From assembly GCA_963556255.1 (NCBI GenBank), contig OY744604.1, positions 21,256,566-21,320,565 on the forward strand: DNA of 64,000 bases, given 5' to 3'. The first letter of the stretch is position 1. Each line of letters begins with the position of its first letter. A model generated the notes under the pieces. It searched no databases and was not told the origin of the DNA. It saw only the letters and a program-made list of their open reading frames with translations. This document shows positions 54,031 through 64,000 of the stretch, one piece after another. A program made the position numbers and the translations under genes. The stretch is from Allolobophora icterica (taxonomy: Eukaryota > Annelida > Clitellata > Crassiclitellata > Lumbricidae).

Positions 54031-55055
54031 CCAGGAGAGTTTTCGAGTGGAACGCTCCGATAACGAGCGATGAATTTTCTGAATCGGTTGGACTGGCTGC
54101 GCCTCCACCTAACGCTCCTTTCTGCGAGGCCTTGGAAGCTGGGATGGTGACTTCGGAAGCCACAATGGTTCATGAAAATGTTCGTGAGGGGACGGAGGAA
54201 CCTCTACCATTTCCGGACTTGAGCGAATGGGACCTCTTGCCATTACTTGATCCTGGACTAGGGACTGTTGAACCGGCGTCACTATTAGACCTCCAGAAGG
54301 AAATTCCAGATCCGTTGTCTCCGTTTGATATGGACACAAGTGGGTTGTTGTCACTATTCGAGGAGGACACCGTCATGGCTGCGATTCTCAGTGCTGCGAC
54401 GGAGGGGTCGGCACCTCCGTTGGAACCTGATGGTAGCGACTCTGTGGAGAACCCGTTGTTGTCGGATTGGGATTTGAACGGACAGCTGTTGCCTGCAAAG
54501 CCACCAGTTGTCGCCGATGCTAAAAGCATTCCAGTCGAAGGTGTTCCGGTTGGGGTTCCAGTGTATGTAAAGGAGGAAGAAGTTTTACTGGAAGAACGAT
54601 TCTCTCCCATCTCTCCTCCAGCCTCTCCGGGAGAAGGACTTTCAGCTGAACTGTTTGCGCAACCAACAACCTTGGAAATAGCCTGGGTGGCTGGGGAGGC
54701 AAAGCAGTTAAGTTCTGTTTGCGACCTGAAGCAATTCAATAAATTGATAGCGAAACGACTGCCCTATTTTCCGACATCAGAAGTGGAAAATATATTCAGC
54801 TGGAGTCAGAAATCGGCTGGGAGACCTTCCAGTTCAGCAGGGGCTTACGTATTCCCCTCGCATCCTTCTGACACGGAGTTGGAAAATCTTATCGACAGAG
54901 CATCGCCTGCGAATGGATCGCTGTTGAACGAGGGCTACCCTGTAGAAATCGTAATTGAGTCGGACGATGATTACCCAGAAGCTACCCAAAATCCGGACAG
55001 GTTGGCGGTGACAACGATCGTTATCAGTTCTGAGAGTGATTCAGACCATGACTAG
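53946..55055 (+). CDS. Acidic Pro/Ser-rich ORF, possible activator
   Basis: Up to 369 residues, no known fold. It is rich in Asp/Glu with repeated acidic/hydrophobic patches (LPFPDLSEWDLLPLLD, PFDMDTSGLLSLFEED) and Pro/Ser linkers (FSPISPPASPGEG). Near the end is a helical DLKQFNKLIAKRLPYFP segment, and the C terminus is acidic (EIVIESDDDYPE, ISSESDSDHD). The first 22 codons overlap the finger mini-ORF. The composition fits a transcription activator. Another possibility is an envelope or accessory gene, but no signal peptide or transmembrane segment is visible. Confidence 0.45.
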   Translation: MLPLLVDLPRKICHAFIKKTSEEVSPGVTRRVFEWNAPITSDEFSESVGLAAPPPNAPFCEALEAGMVTSEATMVHENVREGTEEPLPFPDLSEWDLLPLLDPGLGTVEPASLLDLQKEIPDPLSPFDMDTSGLLSLFEEDTVMAAILSAATEGSAPPLEPDGSDSVENPLLSDWDLNGQLLPAKPPVVADAKSIPVEGVPVGVPVYVKEEEVLLEERFSPISPPASPGEGLSAELFAQPTTLEIAWVAGEAKQLSSVCDLKQFNKLIAKRLPYFPTSEVENIFSWSQKSAGRPSSSAGAYVFPSHPSDTELENLIDRASPANGSLLNEGYPVEIVIESDDDYPEATQNPDRLAVTTIVISSESDSDHD

Positions 55056-55458
55056 GTCCAACAAGATCATGTGGGTTGAGGTACATTACTTTATTCTTTT
55101 ACGCCTAGCAGTTAAGTAAATTGTTTTGGGGGTGATCATGCATTGCTTTAAATAGTAATTGAAATATTTTAGTTTCATCACGCAGTTATTAAGGTGTCTT
55201 TTGTGTGTTGTGATGGTGATGTGACCTTGGGAACTGAAGCATTATGACTGTTAGGTGCAATAGTGATTGAAGAAGATTTTAGTTTTCATCAGATGGAGTT
55301 AAGCTGATGTTTTAAAGTAGATGTCCTTCTTACAGGTTTGAACTGTGAACTTTAGTCGTGTACAGTTAAGGTTGTGTGTTATTGTAGATAAGATTTCTTT
55401 TATGGCCTAGATGTTGGTTAGAGGGTGAGGTCACCCTCTCAGCCTGGCCCGTGGAGAG

Positions 55459-56337
55459 TGTGGCGAAATTCGCCAGGTTTCAATTATGACGTCATGATAG
55501 TTCAGACTTAAGCGGCTGTAAGCTTAATCCTTGAATAGATTGGGTCGTTGAGTGCATTAGACACCCGTGCCTCACCAGGGCACCCATGCCTCACCTGGGC
55601 ACCCGTGCCTCTCCAGGGCACCCATGCCTCACCAGGGCACCCGTGCCTCACTAGGGCACCCTTAGAAGGGTATATAAGGCCCCGAGCTTTTCATGTAAGA
55701 GTTCTCTTGGTTTTCGTTGTCTGGAGAAGACGTACGTGGGTGTAGAGAAGAGTTCTCTGGTTTTTATTTGTCTAAAGGATACGTACGTGTGTAGAAGGAA
55801 AAGTTCTCTGTTTTACGTTGCTCATAAGATGCGTACGAGTGTAGTTAGAGTCGTGCTCGTAGAATAAAGTCGTCGGTTTCACATTGGATTAATGCGAGAA
55901 GCTATCGAGTAAAGCGAAAGAGTGTTCTGTTAATTCTGTTCAATTTGGAAATATATCGTGGATTACACTGTGAGTTATATTACGAGAAAGTGCCTCGTCG
56001 TTCTGTTAAAAAGGGTATGTACACTGAATTTCTGTGGATGATCTGTTCAATAAGAAATCGTTAAATGGCCTTCGTCTGCGTTCATTGCTTTTCCGGAGAA
56101 GTAGTTGATCGGTGGCCGTAAGTCCCCCGTTGACCGCGAGGGCCGGACCCCGGACATAGATAAATAAACTTGGTGCGTCTAGACTATCACCTCAAGAGAG
56201 AGAGAATAAGACAAGGCGGACGGCCAATCCTGGAGAACGAGATAACGCGAGTGAACCGCCACACTGCCATCCGAAGCGAGGTGATAAGTTAGAACGACTC
56301 AACGCACCAAGGCGGTGAAAGGTGAATTTCCGCCACA
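55459..56337 (+). repeat. Gypsy 3' LTR
   Basis: 879 bp, same as the 5' LTR but for one base seen. The preceding GTGGAGAG is a poor but possible polypurine tract. Confidence 0.95.
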
Positions 56338-56727
56338 TTAGCCCGTGCGAAGAGTCAGTGTTGAGCAAGAAGTCCGCCATGACAGTCGGACGTGTATTTC
56401 TGAGGCTTGAAATTGTCGCCAAATTGCCGATTTGAGATGCAATTGTAGCGTACATCTGTGTAGTTTCGAGTAATTGGAAGTCGGACAGTGAGCTGCTCAA
56501 GATTTGACGCATTTGAGTCGAGTTTGCGACCGAACTGGATCGAATATCGACGATCCGAAGTCAAGCCTGGGGAACTCGAGTCGACAGTGCCGTGACTGTG
56601 AAGCTCAGCCGAAGTGATCTGTGTGCCGAGGTCAAATGTTCTCGAAAGGACAGGCAACTATTTGATTTCTTACTTTCTAAATTTAAGGAGGTTAAATTTT
56701 GGTCCGAAGGGTAATAGTTGAATCGCA

Positions 56728-57117
56728 GGTAGGCCTACTTGTCGGTTTCACGACCCCCAAACACACCGAAAGAAAACACCACAGCATGAAGTTAACTTTA
56801 TATTTCACGTTATTAAACTAGAGGCGGGATGAACGATTAAAATGTTAATTAAACTAGAAGCGGGATGAACGATTAAAATGTTAATTAAACTGAAAGCGGG
56901 ATGAACGATTAAAATGTACATTAAACTAGATACGGGATGAAGATTAAAATGTAAATTAAAATGGAAGCGGAACGAACGATTAAAATGTAAATTAAACTGC
57001 AAGCGGGATGAATGATTAAAATGTTAATGAAACTAGAAGCGGGATGAATGATTAAAATGTTAAACTAGAAGCGGGATGAACGATTAAAATTTGGGGGTCG
57101 TGAAACCGACAAGTACC
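56728..57117. mobile_element. MITE with tandem repeats inside LTR B
   Basis: Both ends carry CTTGTCGGTTTCACGACCCC in inverted orientation, and GAATCGCA is duplicated perfectly at 56720-56727 and 57118-57125. The sister LTR has one uninterrupted copy of this target site, confirming the insertion. Its interior (about 56815-57090) is seven or eight units of ACTAGAAGCGGGATGAACGA, each about 36 bp. Confidence 0.9.
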
Positions 57118-57448
57118 GAATCGCATATTAGTTTCTTTTGATTTGGGAAGTCCGTGAGCTTTGAAAAGGACGTCCAGTTGCGACATTGCCCTTGTTTTAA
57201 TATGTCAAGCATTGCATTGCACTGATGACCCTCGTGAGCCGGGTGGGGCCCTTCATTGCAATTTGATTGATGTCATACGAGTTTCTAGCATTGTGTTGAA
57301 AGAGTATTGATCACGATCGCTAGTAAGGTGCTGACATTGTACTGCTATATAAGTGTTTAATGATAACTATTATTAATCGATTTAAGACAGAAAGATCTTT
57401 TATGTAATTGTAAATTTAAGTTTTAATCACTTTGACAATATTAAAATA

Positions 57449-57990
57449 ATGAGTTTAAGCAAATCTGAACTCTTTGAATTTATGTTAAATGATGCAAGTT
57501 TAATAGCAGAGGTCACTCAAAGAGTATTGGCCCAGTTAGTAGAAACTTCTAAGGCGCCAGCTTCCTTAGAAGCAGCGGACTCAGCCCAGTGGGAAGTTCG
57601 ATCCCAGGCTTCAATTACAGACCAGGATAGGATGAGCCTAGGTGAAGAAGGAGTTCCCCTTGACTTAAACAATAAACCTGTGTATGGGTCCAGTTCGAAT
57701 CCTGAGGAAACCTTCAAGGGGTGCCTCGTTTCCAGACCGGAAACCGCGGACAGCCGTTCAGCCGTCCTGGTAGATGCTGAAAGGGCAGTGGAGGTTGGTG
57801 AGTCAAGGGAGGGGAACTTGTCCTTAGGCCTGCTTAGGCGCTGCGAAAGATTAAAGGGTAAATCAGCCGTGTATTACGGACAAGAGGACTGGCACCCTCT
57901 ACCTAGGAAGTCCTTCGAATCATTTGACACTGTCCAGCACCAGGGCCCAACACAGCGCTTGGGCACCCAAGATGGGGTGCACCTCGCGAC
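57449..57990 (+). CDS. Reading frame inside solo LTR B, copy 2
   Basis: Starts MSLSKSELFEFMLNDASL. Conserved with copy 1 from RMSLGEEGVPLDLNNKPVYG to the LTR end. The track of open codons then runs on into the old LINE frame up to 58150, which is a chance fusion through the LTR boundary. No recognised domain. It could be a family-B gag start or leader, because it lies near the 3' end of the LTR. Confidence 0.4.
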
Positions 57991-57995
57991 ACTTG

Positions 57996-58150
57996 TACCA
58001 CTGTGTGATGAATATGGCATTGATATAAAATTATCTACGTTAGATCACAGAAGTGATCATCTCATGTATGCCAGTTTTGCATCTGTCGGTACTTATTTTT
58101 TTGTTTTGTCTTATGTACTTTCTTCCTTCGTGGTGAAGAAATGTATATAA
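57996..58150 (+). pseudogene. LINE frame continuing past the solo LTR
   Basis: VPLCDEYGIDIKLSTLDH and following residues lie directly beyond the CTTG duplication. They match in frame with the end of the LINE segment at 47654 (YRYIIEL), once the LTR and one CTTG are ignored. Confidence 0.55.
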
Positions 58151-58510
58151 ATATATATGCTTATATGTATATATATATATTGTTTGCTTAGAAATCCAAA
58201 AGGAGAATGAAGATGCCAGAAGAAGTGAAACGAAGGCACATTTTACGTAGTTGAATTTGTCGATTAGCTACAGCATTGTAATAATCGAAATGGAAGCCAT
58301 GTCCATGACTCTAGTATAAAGTCTTACTCATTTGAGTTTGCATTTTAAATCAATGCAACGAATTAAGAACCACGTCGGACCTTTAGTTTACATGACACGA
58401 TGTTTGGTATGGTTAAATTGCAACTCATAGGGTGAAACAGCTCTTTACCAGTCCAAGAATCGAGAATTAGGACTACATGATTTCATGACCGCTCACATAT
58501 GCAATTTCTT
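58151..58510. other. No gene recognised
   Basis: A short TA-rich tract (58150-58180), then unremarkable DNA. Confidence 0.45.
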
Positions 58511-58527
58511 CCAGATTATTGACACGC

Positions 58528-58752
58528 CAGAATCCTTCCTGGAAGTCAACCCGGAGGTCTGGCTGACAAATCCTGACTATCTTTAAGCAGATGATGCTGT
58601 TCGACAGGTTCGTGTTGTCAACGATACTGCACAACGAGGGGTGGCACTGATGCAAGAATAGAATATTCTGCTGACAAAAGACTAGGAGCAGACTGAAGTT
58701 GCTCTTCTTGTCATCAAGGAAGACCACAGGCCCTACCCCAATAGCAAGGAGG
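58528..58752 (+). pseudogene. Decayed repeat-family coding fragment
   Basis: The frame reads ESFLEVNPEVWLTNPDYL, stop, DDAVRQVRVVNDTAQRGVAL, stop, a short piece, stop, then EVALLVIKEDHRPYP. The VRVVNDTA.RGVAL block recurs in multi-copy invertebrate proteins that are probably transposon-derived, though I cannot name them. Three in-frame stops show it is dead. Confidence 0.4.
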
Positions 58753-59319
58753 CTATTGTCGTCCAGGGTCTCGCTTCAGCTTCGTACCAAACTGCCGCGA
58801 CTGGACTCAAATAGCGGAATGAACTTGTACTATGAAATAGTTGAATGCGCTTGTCCGTTTTACTACTGCATGCATTACATTCGAAAATTGATCATAATCG
58901 GTCGAATCGAGTCGACAGCGAATTCAAGCGGCAAGTCACCTTTCGAGTCATCGATTGCCCGCCTGTGGTGAGAGCATTTGAAATTCGTCTTCACCAATGC
59001 AACAAGTGCCTATACCGCTGCGAAACGTCACTTCCTGGTGCTGTAAACTGACTTAAAAGTAAGATGTCATTAAAGTTATTACAGAGAACGAAACGGACAG
59101 AACGTGAAAGCCAAACAACCGCGGGCCGTTCAAATCCAGAGACACTGGTTTACATCGTCCTGGTTGGTGCTGGAAAGTGATTAGAGAGCACTTTGCCCTA
59201 CGAGACAGAAAAGTCGGCACACAAAAGAAACACGACATGCACACATAACACACACATAGGCCCTGATATAGATTCATACATACATACATACATGCGTACG
59301 TACATGATTTCGCTTTATA

Positions 59320-61396
59320 CTTGTCCAATTCTTTAACATATCTGTCATTGCTGTTTTGAAGTTCTTGCCTCAGTTCGTCTTTTTCCCATTGAAGTGAGGT
59401 GTTTTCATTGTTTGCTTTGTCTAGTTCCTGCTTCAGTTTGTCATTGTTGACTTGAAGTGAGGTGTTGTCAGTTTTTGCTATCTCTGGTTCCTGCTTCAAT
59501 TTGTCATTGTTAACTTGAAGTGTGTTGCCATTTTTCTCTTTGTCTAGTTCCTGCTTCAGTTTGTCATTGTTGACTTGAAGTGAGGTGTTGTCATTTTTCT
59601 CTTTGTCTAGTTCTTCCTTTAGTTTGTCATTGTTGACTTGAAGTGAGGTGTTGTCATTTTTCTCTCTGTCTAGTTCCTGCTTCAGTTTGTCATTGTTGAC
59701 TTGAAGTGAGGTATTGTCATTTTGTTCTCTGTCTAGTTCCTGCTTCAATTTGTCGTTGTTGACTTGAAGTGAGGTGTTGACATTGTTTGCTTTTTCTAGT
59801 TCCTTCTTCAATTTGTCACTGTTGACGTGAAGTGAGGTGTTGACATTGTTTGCTTTGTCCAGTTCCTTCTTCAGTTTGTCATTGTTGACTTGAAGGGAGG
59901 TGTTGTCATTTTTCGCTTTGTCTAGTTCCTGCTTTAATTTGTCATTGTTAACTTGAAGTGAGGTGTTGTTATTTTTCTCTCTGTCTAGTTCTTGCTTTAA
60001 TTTGTCATTGTTGATTTGAAGTGAGGTGCTGTCATTTTTCTCTCTGTCTAGTACCTGCTTCAATTTGTCATTGTTAACTTGAAGTGAGGTGTTGTTATTT
60101 TTCTCTCTGTCTAGTTCTTGCTTTAATTTGTCATTGTTGACTTGAAGTGAGGTGCTGTCATTTTTCTCTCTGTCAAGTACCTGCTTCAATTTGTCATTGT
60201 TAAATTGAAGTGAGGTGTTGTCATTGTTTGCTTTGTCTAGTTCCTGCTTCAGTTTGTCATTGTTGACTTGAAGTGAGGTGTTGTTACTTTTCTCTTTGTC
60301 TAGTTCCTGCTTCAGTTTGTCATTGTTAACTTGAAATGAGGTGTTGTCATTGTTTGCTTTGTCTAGTTCCTGCTTCAGTTTGTCGTTGTTTATTTGAAGT
60401 GAGGTGTTGTCATTTTTCTCTTTGTCTAGTTCCTGCTTCAGTATGTCATTTTTTATTTGAAGTGTGTTGTTAGCTAGTTTATTGTTATCGAGGTCTTGCT
60501 TCTGTTCCTTTTTGTGTGCTTCATTAGGCCTAATGGTTTTCTCGCTTCTAAGTTCTTCTGCCCAAGCCTCGATCGCCTGCACTTCCTTGTTGATACTACT
60601 TTTAAGCTGTTCATTTATTGATCGCAAATTGTCTTTATCTGTCCTTTCGATTTCGTTTTCCTTTCTCAAGATGTCAATTTGATTACTTTGTTCTGCTAAT
60701 GGAATCTGTTTACTTCTTTTCTTTGTCTTGATGTCACCTTCTTCTGAAAAGCGTAACCATAGTGTGTAATAACCTAACGTTCTTTTGCTCTATTCTAAGT
60801 CAATTCTTAACCTGTAAAATTCTGCTCATTCTACCACCTTTCTGCAAATATCCTCGTTGCCATACGGCCCAAAAAGAATTAGCAGAATTAAAAGTTAGAA
60901 GAAATATGATGAAATTGAGAAAATGTGGTGCAATAGCAAAATACATGGATTTCAGAAATACTCGACTAGTCTTATTTGACGACCAGGCACTACTAAATTC
61001 TAACGCTAGTCTTGAATGTTGTGGGATATGCCCTACTGGCCTTACTGTACTTTGTGATCAATAATAGATTTATAAAAGTTGTTGTATCACCTTCTGTAAG
61101 ACAAGATGGGTCGTCATCGATCTGGCCTAATAAATAATGATTTGCTTTTTCAAGAACACTTCGTACGACCAAAAAAGCTTTTGGATTAGTTCCTGAAAGT
61201 AGAATATTAAGTAAAGCCCGACATCGGCCTTGAGGTGTCGTGTTCTTGCCACATATGTCTTGCCATTGTTCGACCGAAATGATGCCTTCTTGTATCAAAT
61301 AGTCACTCAATTGATTAGAATCAACATCCGTTACAAAAGCTGCGTAATTATTCTGCACACGTTGTCGAATTTTGTCATTGCTCATCGTTGGTTGTA
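59320..61396 (-). CDS. CARD plus coiled-coil repeat protein (two visible exons)
   Basis: Exon A (about 61396-61091) holds the start ATG at 61385 and a CARD: YAAFVTDVDSNQLSDYLIQE, GIISVEQWQDIC, then RCRALLNILLSGTNPKAFLV. It ends AG|GTGATA at 61091. Exon B begins after TTTTCAG at 60743. Joining them keeps the frame (phase 1 to phase 1). Exon B encodes about 17 copies of a 21-residue, three-heptad repeat (LQVNNDKLKQELDKEKNDNT), a long parallel coiled coil. A GTATAA donor near 59320 may lead to further exons. CARD domains nucleate death-fold assemblies, and a coiled coil that multimerises it suggests an innate immunity or apoptosis adaptor. The 5' acceptor TTTCAG at 61397-61402 indicates an earlier untranslated exon. 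Confidence 0.75.
59395..60490 (-). repeat. 63-bp coding tandem repeat (about 17 copies)
   Basis: Each unit encodes LQVNNDKLKQELD(K/R)EKNDNTS or a close variant. All but one unit keep 63 bp; the unit near 59520 lacks one codon. Copy number is likely variable between individuals. Confidence 0.9.
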
Positions 61397-61429
61397 CTGA
61401 AATACACATACCCAATAGCAGTTTCAATA

Positions 61430-62080
61430 TTCAAGTCCAGAACACTGTTTACTTGCAAAGTGGTTGGGGCCAGGGCCAGTGAGAACAGATGCAGATTGGC
61501 TATATTGATTACTTCCGAATAAGCTACTGCTTTGGGCTTGGCCCTACAGTAGCACTTTAGACATTTGGATTTTTATAATGATTACGATTGCGATCGATTT
61601 GAAGAGTTTTAGTTAGTTGGTGTGATTCGTTTGCTTTTTAGTATGCTTGATTTAACTTGTGAACAACAGAACGTTTCTAGAAATTAAATCAAAATTGATT
61701 TGCTTGAAAGATTGCATTTGATTGTTAATAGTAAAGTTTGGAGACGAGGGTGCTTTATGTCTACTTACGAAATAAATTTCACTCGACAGCAATGTGAATT
61801 ATATTTTGAAAACGAGGTAGAATTATATCCCAAGATATTTAAAAGGTTACTGTTCTGGAATAGCCAATCTTCAAAGGTATTCTATTCTGTGATATGCATT
61901 GAAACATAGACTGCTCTAAAGCTCTGAAGCTCCCTGCTGCAGGAAAAAGAGATTGATTCTAACAAAAATGAAAGTCTCTTGAAAATTTAGTATTTTTGTC
62001 CTTCCATCATTATTCAGTTCCTGAGTTCCGGAACCTATTGTTCAGTTCCGCAACCTTTTTTTCTAGAAGAAAAGCATTGA
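61430..62080. other. No gene recognised
   Basis: Upstream flank of the CARD gene, which may contain its promoter. At 62017-62075 CAGTTCCGGAACC...TTTTTTTCTAG resembles a repeat end also seen near 39345. Confidence 0.35.
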
Positions 62081-62189
62081 TTATTATTATTATTATTATT
62101 GTACCCGAGGTAGTAATAATCCCTCAGGTTGTCCAGACCTAAATCCGGGGATAATACCGTTTAATACGATGTAACTCTGGATCGGCGGA

Positions 62190-62423
62190 TCACGCGACAA
62201 GTTCTAGCCGCATGAAAGTTCCTATGAAGGCAACAGCATTAAAGCTTTGTATGGTGATTGACAACCGCTGGAAAACATAGCATGTCTCTCTCTGGTCTCC
62301 GGTGGTTAAAGCTACGTATTTCCCCAAGTCTTTTATGAAATCCATTCCGTTGTCATTGATAGGGCCTAAGGTCTCGATTATTAGTATTATTATTATTATT
62401 ACTATTATTTTTGGAACGCCCAA
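62190..62423 (-). pseudogene. LINE-associated C-terminal fragment
   Basis: The minus-strand frame ETLGPINDNGMDFIKDLGKY, then GDQRETCYVFQRLSITIQSFNAVAF resembles the end of a reverse-transcriptase-bearing element protein that I recall as multi-copy in marine invertebrates. It is short, with no start signal of its own; ATT repeats flank it. Confidence 0.4.
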
Positions 62424-63850
62424 CCTCCTAGGAAATCTCTGAACTCCGGATTCTTTTAGCGAGGCCCGCGCGACATGTTGGAGCCACAGGTGAGGAAGAG
62501 GCTCCAGTCACATTTAACTTACCAGGATTCGAACCCTGTAACAATGTAGGCCTTGGTAAGCGGGATACGCCTCCTTCCTTACAGGTGTGCCTCCACTTAT
62601 CCTGCAGCTTCCGTGACCACGTTTTTGGATGGGCCTGGTTTGGTATTTGGAGCTAAGTCTGATACCAAACCTTGTCTTTTGGACTTGGGATTGTGACGAA
62701 AAATGCACTGTCCATTTGTGTATCGGTGACTGGTTTGCACGTTGGCATTCTAAGGCTGCTATATAAATCAAGTTTTGTTCACAATAAAATACACATTTCA
62801 GAGCCAGAAGTCTGCTGAGTCAGAAAATATATAATTTATGATGCCTAGCTGCAACCTTAATGTATCATTGTTGTTCCACCATGGGTGTCATCAATTTACT
62901 TGTTTTACGGAAAAACAATTCAGGCGGGAATGGGTTAAGTTACGAAAGGGTACCAGAAGCACGTTCCGACGTGATAACTCCGCCAGAAGTGACTTATAAG
63001 CAATGGCCCAGAGTTGACATATGCCCGAGTCTCCTGTGGGTCGAGTAATCTCTAAATTAAGGTTCGATAACTCCAACACGATCTTTTTAGTGTTCTTCTG
63101 TTCTTCTGCTCCGTTCGTGCCCGTCGCTTAGTCAAGTCTGTCGGGCGCGCTACAAATCTCCAGTGCCCGCCATCATTGGTTGACTCCCACTCAGCCATCT
63201 CTAGCTGGCGTTCCTGCACAAAACCAAGATTCCCGGATATGGCGATAAGTTGATCAATGTTTACTTCCCGTACAGAAGCAAATCGATGGCTGGAAGCTTC
63301 CATTACCAAAACCCGCATTCCGCCTACGTGACGGTTTCAGGCACGAATGACATATTTACATAGATTTTACATAGAATCAATGTTCTTCAGAATTCGAACC
63401 TATGCTCTTAACAACCCGGCCGTCTCTTCACTCACCTTTCTCGTCGCTATGCTAAAATGATCATCAAGCGTGTACGGAATTAATACACAAAACAGCACTT
63501 ATTTACTCGGATCGTAGTGTTCTATTAAACATGACAGTTCAATTGTCGCTTTTCTAGTCTGACCTGTAACTTATTTACGTAGCGCCACTATTCGACACCA
63601 GTACTAAACAATTAAAAGATCTAGTCTGTCATCAAGAGTCACCAATAGTAATCAATTATCAAAGCAACAGAAAGCAGTCTTTAGTATCTAGTATTAGTGA
63701 AACTTAAGCTAACAGAAGTTTGCATTGGATTTCAGATCTTGAAGATCTTGAAGATACACAAGAAGGACGTTTAAAAGGACAAAGCGTACTGGCTTTTCTT
63801 GGTCAATTGATCCAAATTATTATTAGCAGAAGCGGGGTTACAGAATCGTA
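62424..63850. other. No gene recognised
   Basis: Contains a minus-strand B-box-like GGTTCGAATTCTG near 63400 and a similar GGATTCGAACCC near 62520, probably tRNA-derived repeats. Frames on both strands are short and unremarkable. Confidence 0.35.
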
Positions 63851-63861
63851 TGCAACATATC

Positions 63862-64000
<139 letters not shown>

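Larger units (their letters stand above)
47766..56337 (+). mobile_element. Gypsy-type LTR retrotransposon with three extra ORFs, RT deleted
   Basis: Two LTRs of 879 bp (47766-48644, 55459-56337) run TGTGGCG...CGCCACA. I see one substitution between them by eye (AAGC/GAGC near TATA). TTAG is duplicated outside both (47762-47765, 56338-56341). A TTGGTACCAGAATCGG primer-binding site follows the left LTR. Internal order: gag, protease, a remnant of pol from which reverse transcriptase, RNase H and part of integrase are missing, then a ZCCHC24-like gene, a small acidic ORF, and a finger/acidic ORF behind an internal promoter. Near-identical LTRs mean recent mobility, presumably driven by enzymes supplied from another copy. 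Confidence 0.9.
47659..57991 (+). mobile_element. Solo LTR (family B), plus orientation, with two nested insertions
   Basis: It begins TGTGGCGAAGTGC and ends GCACCTCGCGACA, flanked by CTTG on both sides (47655-47658, 57992-57995). Removing the Gypsy element (47766-56337 plus 4-bp duplication) and the MITE (56728-57117 plus 8-bp duplication) leaves about 1.36 kb, the same as the minus-strand copy. Confidence 0.85.

Noticed and set aside
54109..54739. Antisense frames opposite the acidic Gypsy ORF
   Set aside because: No promoter, no motif, explained by codon bias of the plus-strand frame.
45203..57991. One giant foldback element with inverted arms
   Set aside because: Each arm has its own 4-bp duplication (ATAC; CTTG) and TG...CA ends, so they are two solo LTRs in opposite orientation.
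57449..58150. Single 233-residue protein with a C-terminal transmembrane segment
   Set aside because: The last third lies beyond the LTR end and CTTG duplication; it is a chance fusion with the older LINE frame.
59053..59310. Cys-rich tail as part of the coiled-coil protein
   Set aside because: It begins in a CATA-type microsatellite after a possible splice donor; more likely intron.

Overview
The window is animal nuclear DNA, dense with transposons, and probably from a marine invertebrate. The evidence is long CA, TA and CTA microsatellites, tRNA-derived SINE pieces, hAT, Tc1/mariner and pogo DNA transposons, a Helitron, several non-LTR and Gypsy retroelements, a complete-ended Polinton/Maverick, and at least one spliced host gene. 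The many copies of the palindrome TAGGCCTA fit genomes such as echinoderms, but the species cannot be fixed from sequence alone. There are no rRNA genes, CRISPR arrays or bacterial operons.

Layout. 1-5,005: a composite transposon with TCGAC-rich terminal inverted repeats, holding nested hAT elements and a LINE remnant. 5,607-13,370: two more DNA transposons, tandem repeats, a CTA microsatellite split by a hAT MITE, and a SINE. 13,371-27,750: a Polinton of 14,380 bp with 157-bp inverted termini and a 6-bp target duplication (one mismatch). Leftward genes at the left end are a DUF2738/DUF5871-like protein, integrase and a zinc-ribbon/PLA2 protein. Rightward genes in the middle are packaging ATPase, penton, core/membrane proteins and major capsid protein. 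At the right end a protein-primed DNA polymerase and a C1q-like fragment run leftward. The copy is dead: several genes carry in-frame stops, the capsid gene is split by a 2.1-kb pogo-like transposon, the polymerase has lost its catalytic half, and no capsid protease is visible. 27,751-45,200: a mariner remnant, LINE tails, a Helitron with a hairpin minisatellite, two hAT elements with exact 8-bp duplications, and a beta-propeller gene.

45,199-58,200 is a nested stack. A LINE is hit by a solo LTR, which is in turn hit by an 8.57-kb Gypsy element and a MITE; a second solo LTR of the same family lies alongside, inverted, and carries a 37-bp palindromic insertion. The Gypsy has almost identical LTRs, lacks reverse transcriptase and RNase H, and carries three extra reading frames. 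One encodes a ZCCHC24-like 3CxxC zinc-finger protein. Another starts with a Cys/His finger and sits behind an internal copy of the LTR's own 19-bp repeats plus a TATA box. This looks like a retroelement with its own regulatory genes and is the most interesting find.

59,320-61,396 (minus strand) is a host gene with a CARD exon joined in matching phase to an exon of about 17 coiled-coil repeats, an innate-immune or apoptosis adaptor-like design. The window ends in a CA microsatellite. All domain calls are by eye; no searches were run.
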